In this document: positions 17,427 to 27,226 of the stretch, one piece after another
How positions within the stretch are numbered: position 1 is the first letter of the stretch
Layout: every line of letters begins with the position of its first letter
Origin: Rhodobacter sp.
GTDB lineage: Bacteria > Pseudomonadota > Alphaproteobacteria > Rhodobacterales > Rhodobacteraceae
Assembly: GCA_020637595.1 (NCBI GenBank)
Contig: JACKKE010000011.1
Coordinates: 1-64,000 of the forward strand
Length of the DNA stretch: 64,000 nt
Reading direction: 5' to 3'
Notes under the pieces: generated by a model
What the model saw: the letters and a program-made list of their open reading frames with translations, nothing else
The model's database searches: none
Told to the model about the DNA's origin: nothing
Program-made: the position numbers and the translations under genes

Positions 17427-20343
17427 ACCGAGCCCCAAACCGCGGGTGTTCTCTGCGCCCCCGGGTGCCGATTTTCCCGCCATTCTGGCGGCTGGGTTGC
17501 GCGCGCGCATGCAGGGCCAGCCGCCCGAGGCGATGGCCCGCGTCGAGGTGATCGTGAACACCGCGCGGATGCAGACCCGCCTGCGCGAGGCGCTGATTGC
17601 GCAGGGGCCGGGATTCCTGCCGCGGATCCGCCAGATCGCCGATCTTGCCGCCGACGAGCCCGGTGAACCGCCGTTGCGGGCGCGGCTGGCGCTGGCCCAG
17701 GCGATCCGCGCGTTGTTGCACCGACAACCGGACCTCGGCCCCTCGTCCGCCGCGTTTTCGCTGGCCGAGGGTCTGTTTCGCCTTCTCGACGAGATGCAGG
17801 GCGAGGGGGTCTCGCTGGCGGTTCTCGACGAACTCGACGTATCGAACCATTCGGAACACTGGACCCGCGCGCTGAATTTCATCCGGCTGATCGCGGATCA
17901 TTTCGGTCCGCTTGATGGCGGTCAGGCCCGGCTGCGCAGTGCCGTTGAATCGTTGATTGCGCGCTGGGTTGAACAGCCCCCGGCCCATCCGGTGCTCGTC
18001 GCCGGGTCGACCGGATCGCGCGGCCCGGCGGCGCTGCTGATGCAGGCGGTTGCGCGGCTGCCGCAAGGGGCGCTGGTGCTGCCGGGGTTCGACGACCAGA
18101 TGCCGGTGCGGGTCTGGCATGGTCTCGAAGATCCGCTGCACAACGAGGACCATCCACAGTTCCGGTATGCGCGGATGCTGGCGGGTCTGGGGATGGAGGC
18201 GGACGGTGCCGAACCGTGGGTTGCCGCGCCGGCGCCGGATCCTGCGCGCAATGCGCTGATCTCGCTGGCGCTGAGGCCCGCACCGGTGACTGACCAATGG
18301 CTGAGCGAGGGCGCGGCGCTGGGCAATCTGATCGCCGCGACGCGGGGCATGTCGCTGATCGAGGCCGACGGCCAGCGGCACGAGGCGCTGGCGATTGCGC
18401 TGTGCCTCAGGCAGGCGGCGGTGGACGGGCGAAAAGCGGCTCTGATCACGCCGGATCGGACGCTTGCGCGGCGGGTCACGGCGGTTCTGGACCGCTGGCA
18501 CCTGCGCCCTGATGACAGCGCCGGGCGGCCGTTGATGCTCTCGGCCCCCGGTCGGTTCCTGCGGCAATGCGCCGAATTGATGGTTGGGCGCCCCTCGGCC
18601 GAAGGGGTGATCGCGTTGCTTAAACACCCCATCGCCCACAGCGCCACGGACCGCGGTGAGCATCTACGCCATCTGCGCGATCTCGAACTGCACCTGCGCC
18701 GCTGGGCGGTGCCCTATCCCGACGCCGAGGCGCTGATGCAATGGGCCATGCGCAAGGAGGACCGTCAGGGCTGGGCCGATTGGCTGCAGGCGGCGATGGC
18801 CCTGATCCCGCCCCCGGGCCAGCGGCCGCTGCGCGACTGGATCGAGGCGCATCTTGCCCTGGCCAGGCACCTGGCCAACGGCCCGGACGGTGCGGATGAG
18901 GGCGAGCTGTGGAAGGAAGAAGCGGGCGTCGAGGCTCGGCGTCTGTGCGATGAGGTGCTGGCGCAGGCCGACTATGGCGGTGATCTGACTGAGACCGACT
19001 ATTTTGCCTTGTTAGAGACTGTTTTTTCAGGCCGCGAAGTGCGCGAAACCGTCGAAAGCCATCCCGGCATCATGGTCTGGGGCACGCTGGAGGCGCGGGC
19101 GCAGGGGGCTGATCTGGTGATCCTGGGCGGGCTGACCGAGGGCACATGGCCCGCGGCGACCCAGCCCGATCCCTGGTTCAATCGCCAGATGCGACTGAAG
19201 GCCGGGCTGTTGCTGCCCGAGCGCCAGATCGGCCTTTCAGCGCATGACTTTCAGCAAGCCGTTGCCGCGCCGGAGGTGGTTCTGACCCGCGCCCTGCGCA
19301 GTGCCGATGCCGAAACCGTCGCTTCGCGCTGGCTGAACCGGCTGACCAATCTGATCAACGGGTTGCCGGCGCAGGATGGCCCCGCGGCGCTGCAAGCGAT
19401 GCGCGACCGGGGCCGGCGCTGGCTGGACCTTGCCACCGCGGTCGAAGCCGATCTGTCGGATGTCCCGGCCGAGGCCCGCACCCGCGCCCCCCGTCCGGCC
19501 CCGGCGCCGCCAGTTTCGGCGCGGCCCGATGCGCTGCCGGTCACGCGGATCGAAACGCTGATCCGCGATCCCTATGCGATCTATGCCGAGCATGTGCTGA
19601 AACTTTCCGAACTCGACCCCCTCGCGCCCGAGGCCGATGCGCGGCTGCGCGGCACGGTTCTGCACAAGGTGCTGGACGACTATGTGCGTGTGCATCCGCC
19701 CGGGACACCCGGCAGTGTCGACGATCTTTTCGCCATCGCAGAGACGGTTCTGGCACAGGAGTGCCCCTGGAATGCGGTTCGCCAGCACTGGCTGGCGCTG
19801 CTCGGGCGGTCGGCCAAGGCCTTTGTTGCCTGGAACGCGGGGCTCGACGGCGAACCGGTGCTGGCCGAGGAAAAGGGACGGATGGTGCTGGACAGCCTGG
19901 GGTTCACGCTGATCGGCAAGCCCGACCGCATCGACCGCACACCGGACGGGGCGCTGAGGCTATACGACTACAAGACCGGCAGCCTGCCGACCAAGCCGAT
20001 GCAGGAGGCGTTCAACAAGCAGCTGATCCTGCTGGCGATCATGGCCGAGGACGGGGCCTTCAAGGGGCTCGACCCGGCGCCCGTCGCGGCAGCCGACTAT
20101 GTCGGGGTGGCCACGGCGTTCAAGACGATGATCGCCGACGTGACGCCCGAGAACCTGGCCAAGCACCGCGCCGAGCTGGAAACGCTGCTGCGCTCGTATC
20201 GCGATCCCGGGCAGGGATACACCGCCATGCGCCGGGTCAAGGAAGAGCGCCGGGCCGGGCCCTTTGACACGTTGGCGCGGCGCGGTGAATGGCAGCCGAC
20301 GGATCCGGCCCACACGATTCGCGTGGGGGATCACGATGGATGA
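17419..20343 (+). CDS. addB: AddB, double-strand-break repair helicase-nuclease subunit
   Basis: 974 residues, the alphaproteobacterial AddB type. With AddA it resects double-strand ends for RecA loading. The N-terminal two thirds are a degenerate UvrD-like region. The C-terminal RecB-type nuclease has GKPDRID around residue 833 and the catalytic DYKTG soon after, followed by FNKQLILLAI. The Fe-S cysteines of Firmicute AddB are not obvious. It overlaps tsaE by 8 bp and addA by 8 bp (ATGGATGA), so the tsaE-addB-addA block is one coupled unit. Confidence 0.93.
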   Translation: MFEPSPKPRVFSAPPGADFPAILAAGLRARMQGQPPEAMARVEVIVNTARMQTRLREALIAQGPGFLPRIRQIADLAADEPGEPPLRARLALAQAIRALLHRQPDLGPSSAAFSLAEGLFRLLDEMQGEGVSLAVLDELDVSNHSEHWTRALNFIRLIADHFGPLDGGQARLRSAVESLIARWVEQPPAHPVLVAGSTGSRGPAALLMQAVARLPQGALVLPGFDDQMPVRVWHGLEDPLHNEDHPQFRYARMLAGLGMEADGAEPWVAAPAPDPARNALISLALRPAPVTDQWLSEGAALGNLIAATRGMSLIEADGQRHEALAIALCLRQAAVDGRKAALITPDRTLARRVTAVLDRWHLRPDDSAGRPLMLSAPGRFLRQCAELMVGRPSAEGVIALLKHPIAHSATDRGEHLRHLRDLELHLRRWAVPYPDAEALMQWAMRKEDRQGWADWLQAAMALIPPPGQRPLRDWIEAHLALARHLANGPDGADEGELWKEEAGVEARRLCDEVLAQADYGGDLTETDYFALLETVFSGREVRETVESHPGIMVWGTLEARAQGADLVILGGLTEGTWPAATQPDPWFNRQMRLKAGLLLPERQIGLSAHDFQQAVAAPEVVLTRALRSADAETVASRWLNRLTNLINGLPAQDGPAALQAMRDRGRRWLDLATAVEADLSDVPAEARTRAPRPAPAPPVSARPDALPVTRIETLIRDPYAIYAEHVLKLSELDPLAPEADARLRGTVLHKVLDDYVRVHPPGTPGSVDDLFAIAETVLAQECPWNAVRQHWLALLGRSAKAFVAWNAGLDGEPVLAEEKGRMVLDSLGFTLIGKPDRIDRTPDGALRLYDYKTGSLPTKPMQEAFNKQLILLAIMAEDGAFKGLDPAPVAAADYVGVATAFKTMIADVTPENLAKHRAELETLLRSYRDPGQGYTAMRRVKEERRAGPFDTLARRGEWQPTDPAHTIRVGDHDG

Positions 20344-23300
20344 CGCAACCGAAATGCAGATCCGCGCCGCCGAGCCTGCGCAATCGACCTGGCTTTCGGC
20401 CAATGCGGGATCGGGCAAGACCAAGGTGCTGACCGACCGGGTGGCGCGGCTCTTGCTGCGGGGCACCCCGCCGCAGCGGATTCTGTGCCTGACCTATACC
20501 AAGGCCGCCGCCAGCGAGATGCAGAACCGGCTGTTCAGGCGGCTGGGGGAATGGGCGATGCTGCCCGATGCGCAGCTGATCGCGGCGCTGCGGGCGCTGG
20601 GTGAACCGCTTGACGACGACCAGATCCTGCAGAAAGCCCGACGCCTGTTCGCCCGCGCCATCGAGACGCCGGGCGGGTTGAAGATCCAGACAATCCACGC
20701 CTTCTGTTCGTCTCTGTTGCGGCGGTTTCCCCTCGAAGCGGCGGTGTCGCCGGACTTTGCCGAGGTCGAGGAACGCAGCCTGCAGCAGCTGCGCATCGAG
20801 GTTCTGGACCGTATCGCGCAGGGCCCGGACGCCAGGATCCTGCAGGATCTGCTGGCCCGGCTGGATGAGCGCAGCTTTGGCGCCCTGTTGCAGGATCTGG
20901 GCAAGTATAGAGACGGTTTTTCAGGCGATATCCCTGAGTTGCGCGCGGTTCTTGATCTGCCGCCCGGGTTTGACGAGGCACGGCTTGGCGCCGAGGTCTT
21001 TGATGGCGGCGAAGGTGCGCTTTTTGCGCGGATCGCCCCGGTTTTGCTGGCAGGATCATCGACCGACCAGACGCTGGGAACGTCTCTAAACCTGCTGAAA
21101 ATGCCGGGTCTGGCCGATCTGGAAGTGTTGGAGTCGCGGCTTCTCACCGGGTCCACCGCCAAGGAGCCCTTCACCGCCAAGGTCGGCAAGCTGGGCACCA
21201 AGGACACGCGCGCCCGGATCGCGGGCGACGATCTGGAGGCGCTCGACGATCTGGCCCGGCGCGTCGAGGGTGCGCGGCGGCGGCGACATGCCTTGGAGGC
21301 CCTGCGCCGGACCGAGGCGCTGCACCGGTTCGCGCGGCTCTGGCTGCCGGCCTTCGATGCCGCCAAAGCGCGGCGCGGGTGGCTGGATTTCGACGACCTG
21401 ATCCGTCTGGCGCGGCGGCTTCTGGGTGTGTCGGCCGTGGCGCAATGGGTGCTGTTCAAGCTCGATGGCGGCATCGACCACATCTTGGTCGACGAAGCGC
21501 AGGACACCAGCCCCGAACAATGGCGGGTGATCGACCTGTTGACGCAGGAGTTCACCGCCGGGCAGGGCGCGCGGCAAGAGGTGCGCACGATCTTCGTCGT
21601 CGGGGATCGCAAGCAGTCGATCTATTCGTTTCAGGGTGCCGACCTGCGGGGTTTCGAGACGACCCGCGCGCTGTTTGCCGACCGTCTGGCGCAGGTCGGT
21701 CAGGGCCTGGCGCAGTTGCAACTGAAGCATTCCTTCCGGTCGTCGGACGCGGTGTTGCGGTTTGTCGATACCTGCTTTTCCGGTGACGACGGCGCGGGAG
21801 GGTTGGGCGGAACGCCGGAGCATCTGGCGTTCTTCACGACCAAGCCGGGGCGCGTCGACCTCTGGCCGATGGTGCCGAAACCGGGGCCGGACCCCGATCA
21901 GCCGTGGTTCGACCCGCTCGACCGTCCGTCGCAATCGCATCCCGACATCGTTCTTGCCGGACATGTCGCCGCCGAGATCCGGTCGATGATCGACCGCGGC
22001 GAGCGGATCGACGACCGCGACGGCCCGCGCCCGGTGCACGAGGGCGATTTCCTGATCCTCGTGCAGCGGCGCAAGGTGTTGTTCGATGCCCTGATCCGGG
22101 CCTGCAAGGCGCAGGGGCTGGAGATCGCGGGGGCGGACCGGCTGGTGCTGACCGAGGAACTGGCGATCCAGGATCTGATCGCGCTGCTGAAATTCCTGGC
22201 CCTGCCCGAGGATGACCTGTCGCTCGCCGTGGCGCTGCGTTCGCCGCTGTTCGGCTTTGACGAAGACCGGCTGTTCCGGCTCGCGCAGGGTCGGGGCGGT
22301 GCGTATCTGTGGGCTCAACTGCGCGCCGATCCGGCCTGCGCCGCTGTCCGGGCGGTGCTGGATGATCTGCGCGGACAGGTCGATTTCCTGCGGCCCTATG
22401 AGCTGATCGAGCGGATCCTGACCCGCCACGACGGGCGGCGGCGGATCCGGGCGCGGTTCGGGGCCGAGGTGGACGAGGCGCTGGAGGCTTTTGTCGACCT
22501 CGCGCTGAGCTATGAACAGGGGCATATCCCGTCGCTCGACGGCTTTCTGGGGTGGCTTCTGGCCAGCGATGCCGAGGTCAAGCGGCAGTCGGAATCGGCG
22601 GGGCGGCGGATCCGGGTGATGACGGTGCACGGAGCCAAGGGGCTGGAGGCGCCGATCGTGATCCTGCCCGACACCGCCAAGCGCAAGCAGCCCGGGCATG
22701 GCAGCATCGCCTTGCTGGACGGGGTTCCGATCCTGCGATCCGCCGCCGCTGCAGCGACCGAAGGGCAGAGTGCGGCCGATGCCGATGCCGTCGCCCTGCG
22801 GCAGCACGAGGGCGACCGGCTGCTGTATGTCGCGCTGACCCGGGCGGAAAGCTGGCTGATCGTCGCCGGTGCCGGTGAGGGGGGCGACGGCAGCTGGTAT
22901 GACAAGGTGGCCGGCGCGATGGAGGTGCTGGGCGGGGCGCCGCTGGAGACCCCGGCGGGGCCGGGGCTGCGGTATCAGTATGGCGACTGGCCCGTGCCGC
23001 AGCCGGGTGCGCAGGAAATCACGCAGCCTCTGGCGGTGGTGTCGTTGCCGCTGTTGCCGGTTCCGCGCGCAGCGCCGGGGCTGGTGACCCCGACCGCGCT
23101 GGGCGGGGCCAAGGCGCTGCCGGGCGAGGGGGCGGATACCGAGACGGCGCTGGCGCGGGGACGGATGGTGCATCGGTTGCTCGAGGTGTTGCCGGGGGTC
23201 GATCCGGCGCGGCGCGAGTCGGCCGGCCGGGCGTTGCTGGAGGCCGAGGAGGCGGGTGACGCGGAAAAGGCAGCCTGCCTGGATGAGGCCCTGTCGGTTC

Positions 23301-23665
23301 TGGCGCGCCCGGAGCTGGCGGATATCCTGGGTGCGGGCGCCCTGGTCGAGGTTGCGTTGTCGGGTGACTGGCAGGGGCGCGCGATGTGGGGAATCATCGA
23401 CCGGCTGATCGTCTCGCCCGGGCGCGTGCTGGCGGTCGATTTCAAATCGAACCGGGTCGTGCCTGAAAACGGGGCGCAGGTGCCCGAAGGGTTGTTGCGC
23501 CAGATGGGCGCCTATGCGCATCTGCTGGCCGGGCTTTATCCCGATCGGGCGGTGCAGGTGGCGCTGCTGTGGACCGCGACCGGGCAGGTGATGCCGCTCG
23601 ATCCGGGGGCGGTGGCCGCGGCGCTTGGCCGCGCCGCTCTTGACCCGGAAGGTGCGTCTTCTTAG
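20336..23665 (+). CDS. addA: AddA, double-strand-break repair helicase-nuclease subunit
   Basis: 1109 residues from ATG 20336; the frame extends upstream into addB and was trimmed. The UvrD-type helicase has Walker A SANAGSGKTKVL near residue 24, motif Ia/Ib region LTYTKAAASEM, motif II ILVDEAQDTS, motif III VVGDRKQSIYSFQGA, motif V MTVHGAKGLEAP and motif VI LLYVALTRAE. The C-terminal nuclease has GIIDRLIV, catalytic VDFKSN and QMGAYAHLL. It is the powerful 3'-5' motor and the nuclease for one strand. trxA follows after about 50 bp. Confidence 0.95.
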   Translation: MDDATEMQIRAAEPAQSTWLSANAGSGKTKVLTDRVARLLLRGTPPQRILCLTYTKAAASEMQNRLFRRLGEWAMLPDAQLIAALRALGEPLDDDQILQKARRLFARAIETPGGLKIQTIHAFCSSLLRRFPLEAAVSPDFAEVEERSLQQLRIEVLDRIAQGPDARILQDLLARLDERSFGALLQDLGKYRDGFSGDIPELRAVLDLPPGFDEARLGAEVFDGGEGALFARIAPVLLAGSSTDQTLGTSLNLLKMPGLADLEVLESRLLTGSTAKEPFTAKVGKLGTKDTRARIAGDDLEALDDLARRVEGARRRRHALEALRRTEALHRFARLWLPAFDAAKARRGWLDFDDLIRLARRLLGVSAVAQWVLFKLDGGIDHILVDEAQDTSPEQWRVIDLLTQEFTAGQGARQEVRTIFVVGDRKQSIYSFQGADLRGFETTRALFADRLAQVGQGLAQLQLKHSFRSSDAVLRFVDTCFSGDDGAGGLGGTPEHLAFFTTKPGRVDLWPMVPKPGPDPDQPWFDPLDRPSQSHPDIVLAGHVAAEIRSMIDRGERIDDRDGPRPVHEGDFLILVQRRKVLFDALIRACKAQGLEIAGADRLVLTEELAIQDLIALLKFLALPEDDLSLAVALRSPLFGFDEDRLFRLAQGRGGAYLWAQLRADPACAAVRAVLDDLRGQVDFLRPYELIERILTRHDGRRRIRARFGAEVDEALEAFVDLALSYEQGHIPSLDGFLGWLLASDAEVKRQSESAGRRIRVMTVHGAKGLEAPIVILPDTAKRKQPGHGSIALLDGVPILRSAAAAATEGQSAADADAVALRQHEGDRLLYVALTRAESWLIVAGAGEGGDGSWYDKVAGAMEVLGGAPLETPAGPGLRYQYGDWPVPQPGAQEITQPLAVVSLPLLPVPRAAPGLVTPTALGGAKALPGEGADTETALARGRMVHRLLEVLPGVDPARRESAGRALLEAEEAGDAEKAACLDEALSVLARPELADILGAGALVEVALSGDWQGRAMWGIIDRLIVSPGRVLAVDFKSNRVVPENGAQVPEGLLRQMGAYAHLLAGLYPDRAVQVALLWTATGQVMPLDPGAVAAALGRAALDPEGASS

Positions 23666-23714
23666 TTAGTCACAGTCATTCATTTGCTGCCAATGGCCCC
23701 ATCAGGAGATTGCC

Positions 23715-24035
23715 ATGCCTACCGTCCCCGTGACCGATGCGACCTTCGATGCCGAAGTGCGCAACAGCGACCTTCCCGTTGTCATTGATTTCTGGGCCGA
23801 ATGGTGCGGCCCTTGCCGCCAGATCGGCCCGGCTCTGGAAGAGCTGTCGGTCGAATATGAAGGCCGCGTGAAGATCGCCAAGGTCAACGTCGACGAGAAC
23901 CCGCAGGTCACTGCGGCGATGGGGATCCGTGGCATTCCCGCGCTGTTCCTGGTCAAGGACGGCAAGATCGTCGCGAACAAGGTCGGCGCTGCGCCGAAAG
24001 CGGCGCTGCAAAGCTGGATCGACGCCTCGATCTGA
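23715..24035 (+). CDS. trxA: Thioredoxin 1
   Basis: 106 residues. It is a general cytoplasmic disulfide reductant. The redox motif WCGPC is at 30-34, with the preceding DFWAEW segment and the cis-proline block RGIPALFLVKDG. ATG 23715 follows AGGAGATTGCC. It ends just before a strong hairpin shared with the convergent PAS gene. The addA-trxA neighbourhood is common in Rhodobacterales. Confidence 0.97.
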   Translation: MPTVPVTDATFDAEVRNSDLPVVIDFWAEWCGPCRQIGPALEELSVEYEGRVKIAKVNVDENPQVTAAMGIRGIPALFLVKDGKIVANKVGAAPKAALQSWIDASI

Positions 24036-24060
24036 GGGCGCGCTTGCGACGAGACGGCAC

Positions 24061-24089
24061 AGACGCCGGGCCCTGTGGGTCCGGCGTCT
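24061..24089. terminator. Bidirectional hairpin between trxA and the PAS protein gene
   Basis: AGACGCCGG-GCCC-TGT-GGGT-CCGGCGTCT forms a continuous 13-bp stem (one G-T pair) with a three-base loop, placed between the two convergent stop codons. T-runs are short, but stem strength and position support termination for both genes. Confidence 0.75.
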
Positions 24090-24094
24090 TGCAT

Positions 24095-25672
24095 TCAGGC
24101 GCTGGCGCGCAGACCTTGACGGGCTGGATGACCGGTGACGCCCGGGGCGCCGGGCTGGGCAAAGGCGATCATCAGCGCCCCGGTCGAGGTGCGCCGGGCC
24201 TCGACGTTCAGGCGTTCGCCATCGGTCAGCCGCATGACGCCGGTCACCGGCTCGGCGGTGCGCGCGCCCGGGCGCGACAATGCGCCGATCCGTGACCACA
24301 GCGCGGGGTCGTCGCCGGCCTCGCGCCAGTTCTCCAGCGCCTCGGGCAGGGTGACGGCGCCCAGCGTGTCCTCGCCTTCCAGGGTCCACAGGCGCGAGAA
24401 GGCGGTGTTGGTCAGCACCAGCTGGCCGTTCGGGGCAAAGACGGCGATCGCGGTGTCGAGCTGGTTGAGCACCGACTGGCTGGTTTCCATTTCGGCCCGG
24501 ACATTGCGCGTCAGATGGGTTTCCGAGGTGATGTCCTCGATCAGGAAGGCCAGGGCGCCGTCGGGGTGCGGATTGGCGCTGACCCGGAAGGTCTGGCCGG
24601 TCGGCAGCGTCCAGGTTTCCTCGAAATCGCCGCTGGGGCCGGAGGATTCGATGTCCAGCAGGCGCCGCCGCCAGCTGCGCCAGTCGCGCGGTTCCGGCAG
24701 AACGCGCTTGTCGCGCATCCGGTTCAGGAACCCCTCCAACCCCGGGCGCGACAGCAGGAATTCAGGCTCCAGCCCGGTCAGATCAGTGAGGGCCGGGTTG
24801 AAGATCTGCAGCCGCCGGGCGCGGTCAAAGACCGCCAGCCCGATCGGCAGCGTGGCAAAGGTCTTGGTCAGGGTCTGGATGAACTCCTGCTTGGTCCGTT
24901 CGGCGCGCTGCAGCTCATCGGCGGGCAGGGCATAGCCCAGCCGGTCGCCGCCCATTGCCACATGCCGGACGTCGAACCATGCTTGCGCGGACTGGCCACC
25001 GGCGCCCGGCAGGGCAATGCGCCGGGAATCATCGTCGTCGGTGGCGGGAAACAGCGGTGGCAGCGGCCAGGCCATGACCTCCTTGCCGGAGCGTTCGGCA
25101 ATGCGCCGCAGATAGGCACCATTGGCCCAGGTGATCTGGCCGTCGGGGCTTTCGCGCCAGACCATGACCGGCGCCGTTTCGGTGATTCGCCGCAGCAGCG
25201 CCAGTTCGTCCTGCATCGCCCGATAGCTGAGCCGGTCGAGGGTCAGCGTCCCGCCACCGGCCCGCGAATCACCCAGCGTCAGCCGGAGGGCGCTGCCGAT
25301 CCAGTCGGCGGTCAGGCCCAGCTGGGGGTCATCCGCAGAGGTCATCCGTGCAGTCTGGGCGGCGGGCGGCGTGGCGAGGTGTTCGTCGATCCCGGGAAAG
25401 CGCGGCGCGAGGTATCGCAGGATACGCCCCCACTCATCCACACCTGCCGCCCCGTCGCCGGTGCGCAGCGAGTCGAGCAGTGCCGCCCCGGCGGCGTTGC
25501 AGTCGATCAGCGCGCCCCCCTCGAACAGAAAGGCCGCATCGCCGCCGCCATCGAACGGCGCGCCTTGCGCCCGGCCGGGTCGGCGCAGCGCCCCGGCGAT
25601 CAGCAGGACGGCCGCCACGGTCAGAGCCGAGGTTGCAACCAGAATCAGGGGGAAGAGGAACACCGTCTGCAT
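24095..25672 (-). CDS. Membrane-anchored PAS-domain protein without kinase domain
   Basis: 525 residues. A single N-terminal membrane segment (FLFPLILVATSALTVAAVLLI) is followed by several PAS-like modules, around residues 45-110, 165-260 (RITETAPVMVWRESPDGQIT), 290-400 (FATLPIGLAVFDRARRLQIF) and 415-500 (LNQLDTAIAVFAPNGQLVLT). The third and fourth resemble the PAS region of alphaproteobacterial sensor kinases such as DivL. No HisKA or HATPase domain follows and the protein ends after the last PAS. ATG 25672 has AGGTGG upstream; an earlier in-frame start was rejected. It lies 66 bp downstream of regB on the same strand and may be cotranscribed. Confidence 0.85.
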   Translation of the reverse strand: MQTVFLFPLILVATSALTVAAVLLIAGALRRPGRAQGAPFDGGGDAAFLFEGGALIDCNAAGAALLDSLRTGDGAAGVDEWGRILRYLAPRFPGIDEHLATPPAAQTARMTSADDPQLGLTADWIGSALRLTLGDSRAGGGTLTLDRLSYRAMQDELALLRRITETAPVMVWRESPDGQITWANGAYLRRIAERSGKEVMAWPLPPLFPATDDDDSRRIALPGAGGQSAQAWFDVRHVAMGGDRLGYALPADELQRAERTKQEFIQTLTKTFATLPIGLAVFDRARRLQIFNPALTDLTGLEPEFLLSRPGLEGFLNRMRDKRVLPEPRDWRSWRRRLLDIESSGPSGDFEETWTLPTGQTFRVSANPHPDGALAFLIEDITSETHLTRNVRAEMETSQSVLNQLDTAIAVFAPNGQLVLTNTAFSRLWTLEGEDTLGAVTLPEALENWREAGDDPALWSRIGALSRPGARTAEPVTGVMRLTDGERLNVEARRTSTGALMIAFAQPGAPGVTGHPARQGLRASA

Positions 25673-25738
25673 GGAACCACCTGTCGCCGGATCGTGCGAG
25701 CCGGGGATCAGCATGGGGTCCAGATGGTTAAAGGGCGG

Positions 25739-27160
25739 TTAAGGCGTGTCTTGATCGTCAAAGGCGATGTTCTGCCCGAGGGCGCGGCGCGGGTCGGCCT
25801 CGACCGCTGCACGCATCCAGACGATTTCCGCCATCGCGCCGCAGCGGGTGCCGGTGAACCCCTGCGGCAGACGCGCGCCGGTGCAATTGGCAAAGCGCAC
25901 GGTTGCCCCGGTGCGTTCCAGCAGGGTCTTGGCGATAAACAGCCCGAGGCCCATCCCTTCGTATTCCGGGCGCCTGTTCTCCGGCCGGCGGTCGCGCAGA
26001 TAGGGTTCGCCGATCCGGCCCAGCAGATGCGCCGGATAGCCGGGACCATCGTCGATGACCCGCAGGGTGATCGTGCGGTCGGTCCAGTCAATCTCGACCC
26101 AGACCTGACCGGCGGCGAAATCGACGGCGTTCTGGATCAGGTTGCGCAGGCCGTGGATGATCTCGGGGCGGCGGTGGATCTCGGGCATCGGGCCGGAGTC
26201 CGGTCCGGCGAGCGCGTCGAAGGTGATCTGCTTGCCGCGCTGGGTGTGGGGGGCCGCGGCCTCGGTCACGATGGCTTCGAGCGGGGCGTTGCGCAGATGC
26301 AGATCGTCACGCGCGGCCTGGCCCATCGAGTGCAGGATCGCCCGGCAGCGGTCGGCCTGTTCGCGGATCAGGCGGGCGTCCTCGGCCAGATCGGGGTCAT
26401 CGAGCGCGTCGATCAGCTCGGCCGAGACCAGCTTGATCGTCGCCAGCGGGGTGCCCAGCTCATGCGCGGCGGCGGCAACGACCCCGCCGATGTCGGTCAG
26501 CTTCTGCTCACGCGCGAGGGCCATGCGCATCGCCAGAAGGGCCTCGGCCAGGGCGTGCTTTTCCGACGCGACCGAACGGGAATAGAGTCCGATGAAGGCA
26601 ATGCCCATCACCAGCGCCAGCCAGAAACCGAATCGGAACAGGCCGGGCAGGTCCAGCGGCGTGCCGTCGCGCAGGCGCAGCGGCTCAAAGGACAGTTCCA
26701 GCAGCGTCGCAAGAAAGATCGCCAACCCCCCGAGGATCAGCGTGCTGCGCAGCTGCAAGGCAGTGGCGGCGATGGTGACGGGGGCGATCAGCATCACCGA
26801 AAACGGGTTGTTCAGCCCGCCGGTGAGGAACAGCAGCAGCGACAGCTGGGCAGTGTCGAACACCAGGGTCAGCAGGGCCTCGGTTTCCGACAGTCGCTTG
26901 GTGCGGGGAAAGATCAGTGCGGACAACAGGTTCGTCATTGCCGACACGCCGACCACCGCCAGGCACAGCGCCAGCGAGAAATGCAGTTCATAGGCGTATC
27001 GCGCGATGAGCAGGGCCGCCAGCTGGCCGCTGGCCGCCAGCCAGCGCACGCGGGTCAGCGTTTCGAGGCGAACCCAGTGCCCTTGCACATCGCGATTCAT
27101 CAAGCCGTCGGCCTGGGCGTCCATCGAGCGTCCTGTTGTCGCGGTTCCGGGATTGCTCAT
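25739..27160 (-). CDS. regB: RegB/PrrB/ActS redox-sensing histidine kinase
   Basis: 473 residues (about 454 if the ATG giving MNRDVQGHWV is used). It is the global redox sensor for respiration, photosynthesis, nitrogen and carbon fixation genes in Rhodobacter relatives. About six membrane segments lie within residues 40-200. The ubiquinone-binding motif GGLNNPF is at 114-120, the phosphorylated H233 in AAAHELGTPLATI, and the redox-active cysteine C272 in EQADRCRAIL. N-, G1- and G2-box regions follow (GLRNLIQNAVDFA, IDDGPGYP, GMGLGLFIAKTLL). It is divergent from senC-regA, the standard arrangement. Confidence 0.97.
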   Translation of the reverse strand: MSNPGTATTGRSMDAQADGLMNRDVQGHWVRLETLTRVRWLAASGQLAALLIARYAYELHFSLALCLAVVGVSAMTNLLSALIFPRTKRLSETEALLTLVFDTAQLSLLLFLTGGLNNPFSVMLIAPVTIAATALQLRSTLILGGLAIFLATLLELSFEPLRLRDGTPLDLPGLFRFGFWLALVMGIAFIGLYSRSVASEKHALAEALLAMRMALAREQKLTDIGGVVAAAAHELGTPLATIKLVSAELIDALDDPDLAEDARLIREQADRCRAILHSMGQAARDDLHLRNAPLEAIVTEAAAPHTQRGKQITFDALAGPDSGPMPEIHRRPEIIHGLRNLIQNAVDFAAGQVWVEIDWTDRTITLRVIDDGPGYPAHLLGRIGEPYLRDRRPENRRPEYEGMGLGLFIAKTLLERTGATVRFANCTGARLPQGFTGTRCGAMAEIVWMRAAVEADPRRALGQNIAFDDQDTP

Positions 27161-27226
27161 TGTTAAGGCGGCTGGTCTGGGGCATCAAGCCATCGACATG
27201 TGACTGGCAGGCAAGTGGTGAATGAC

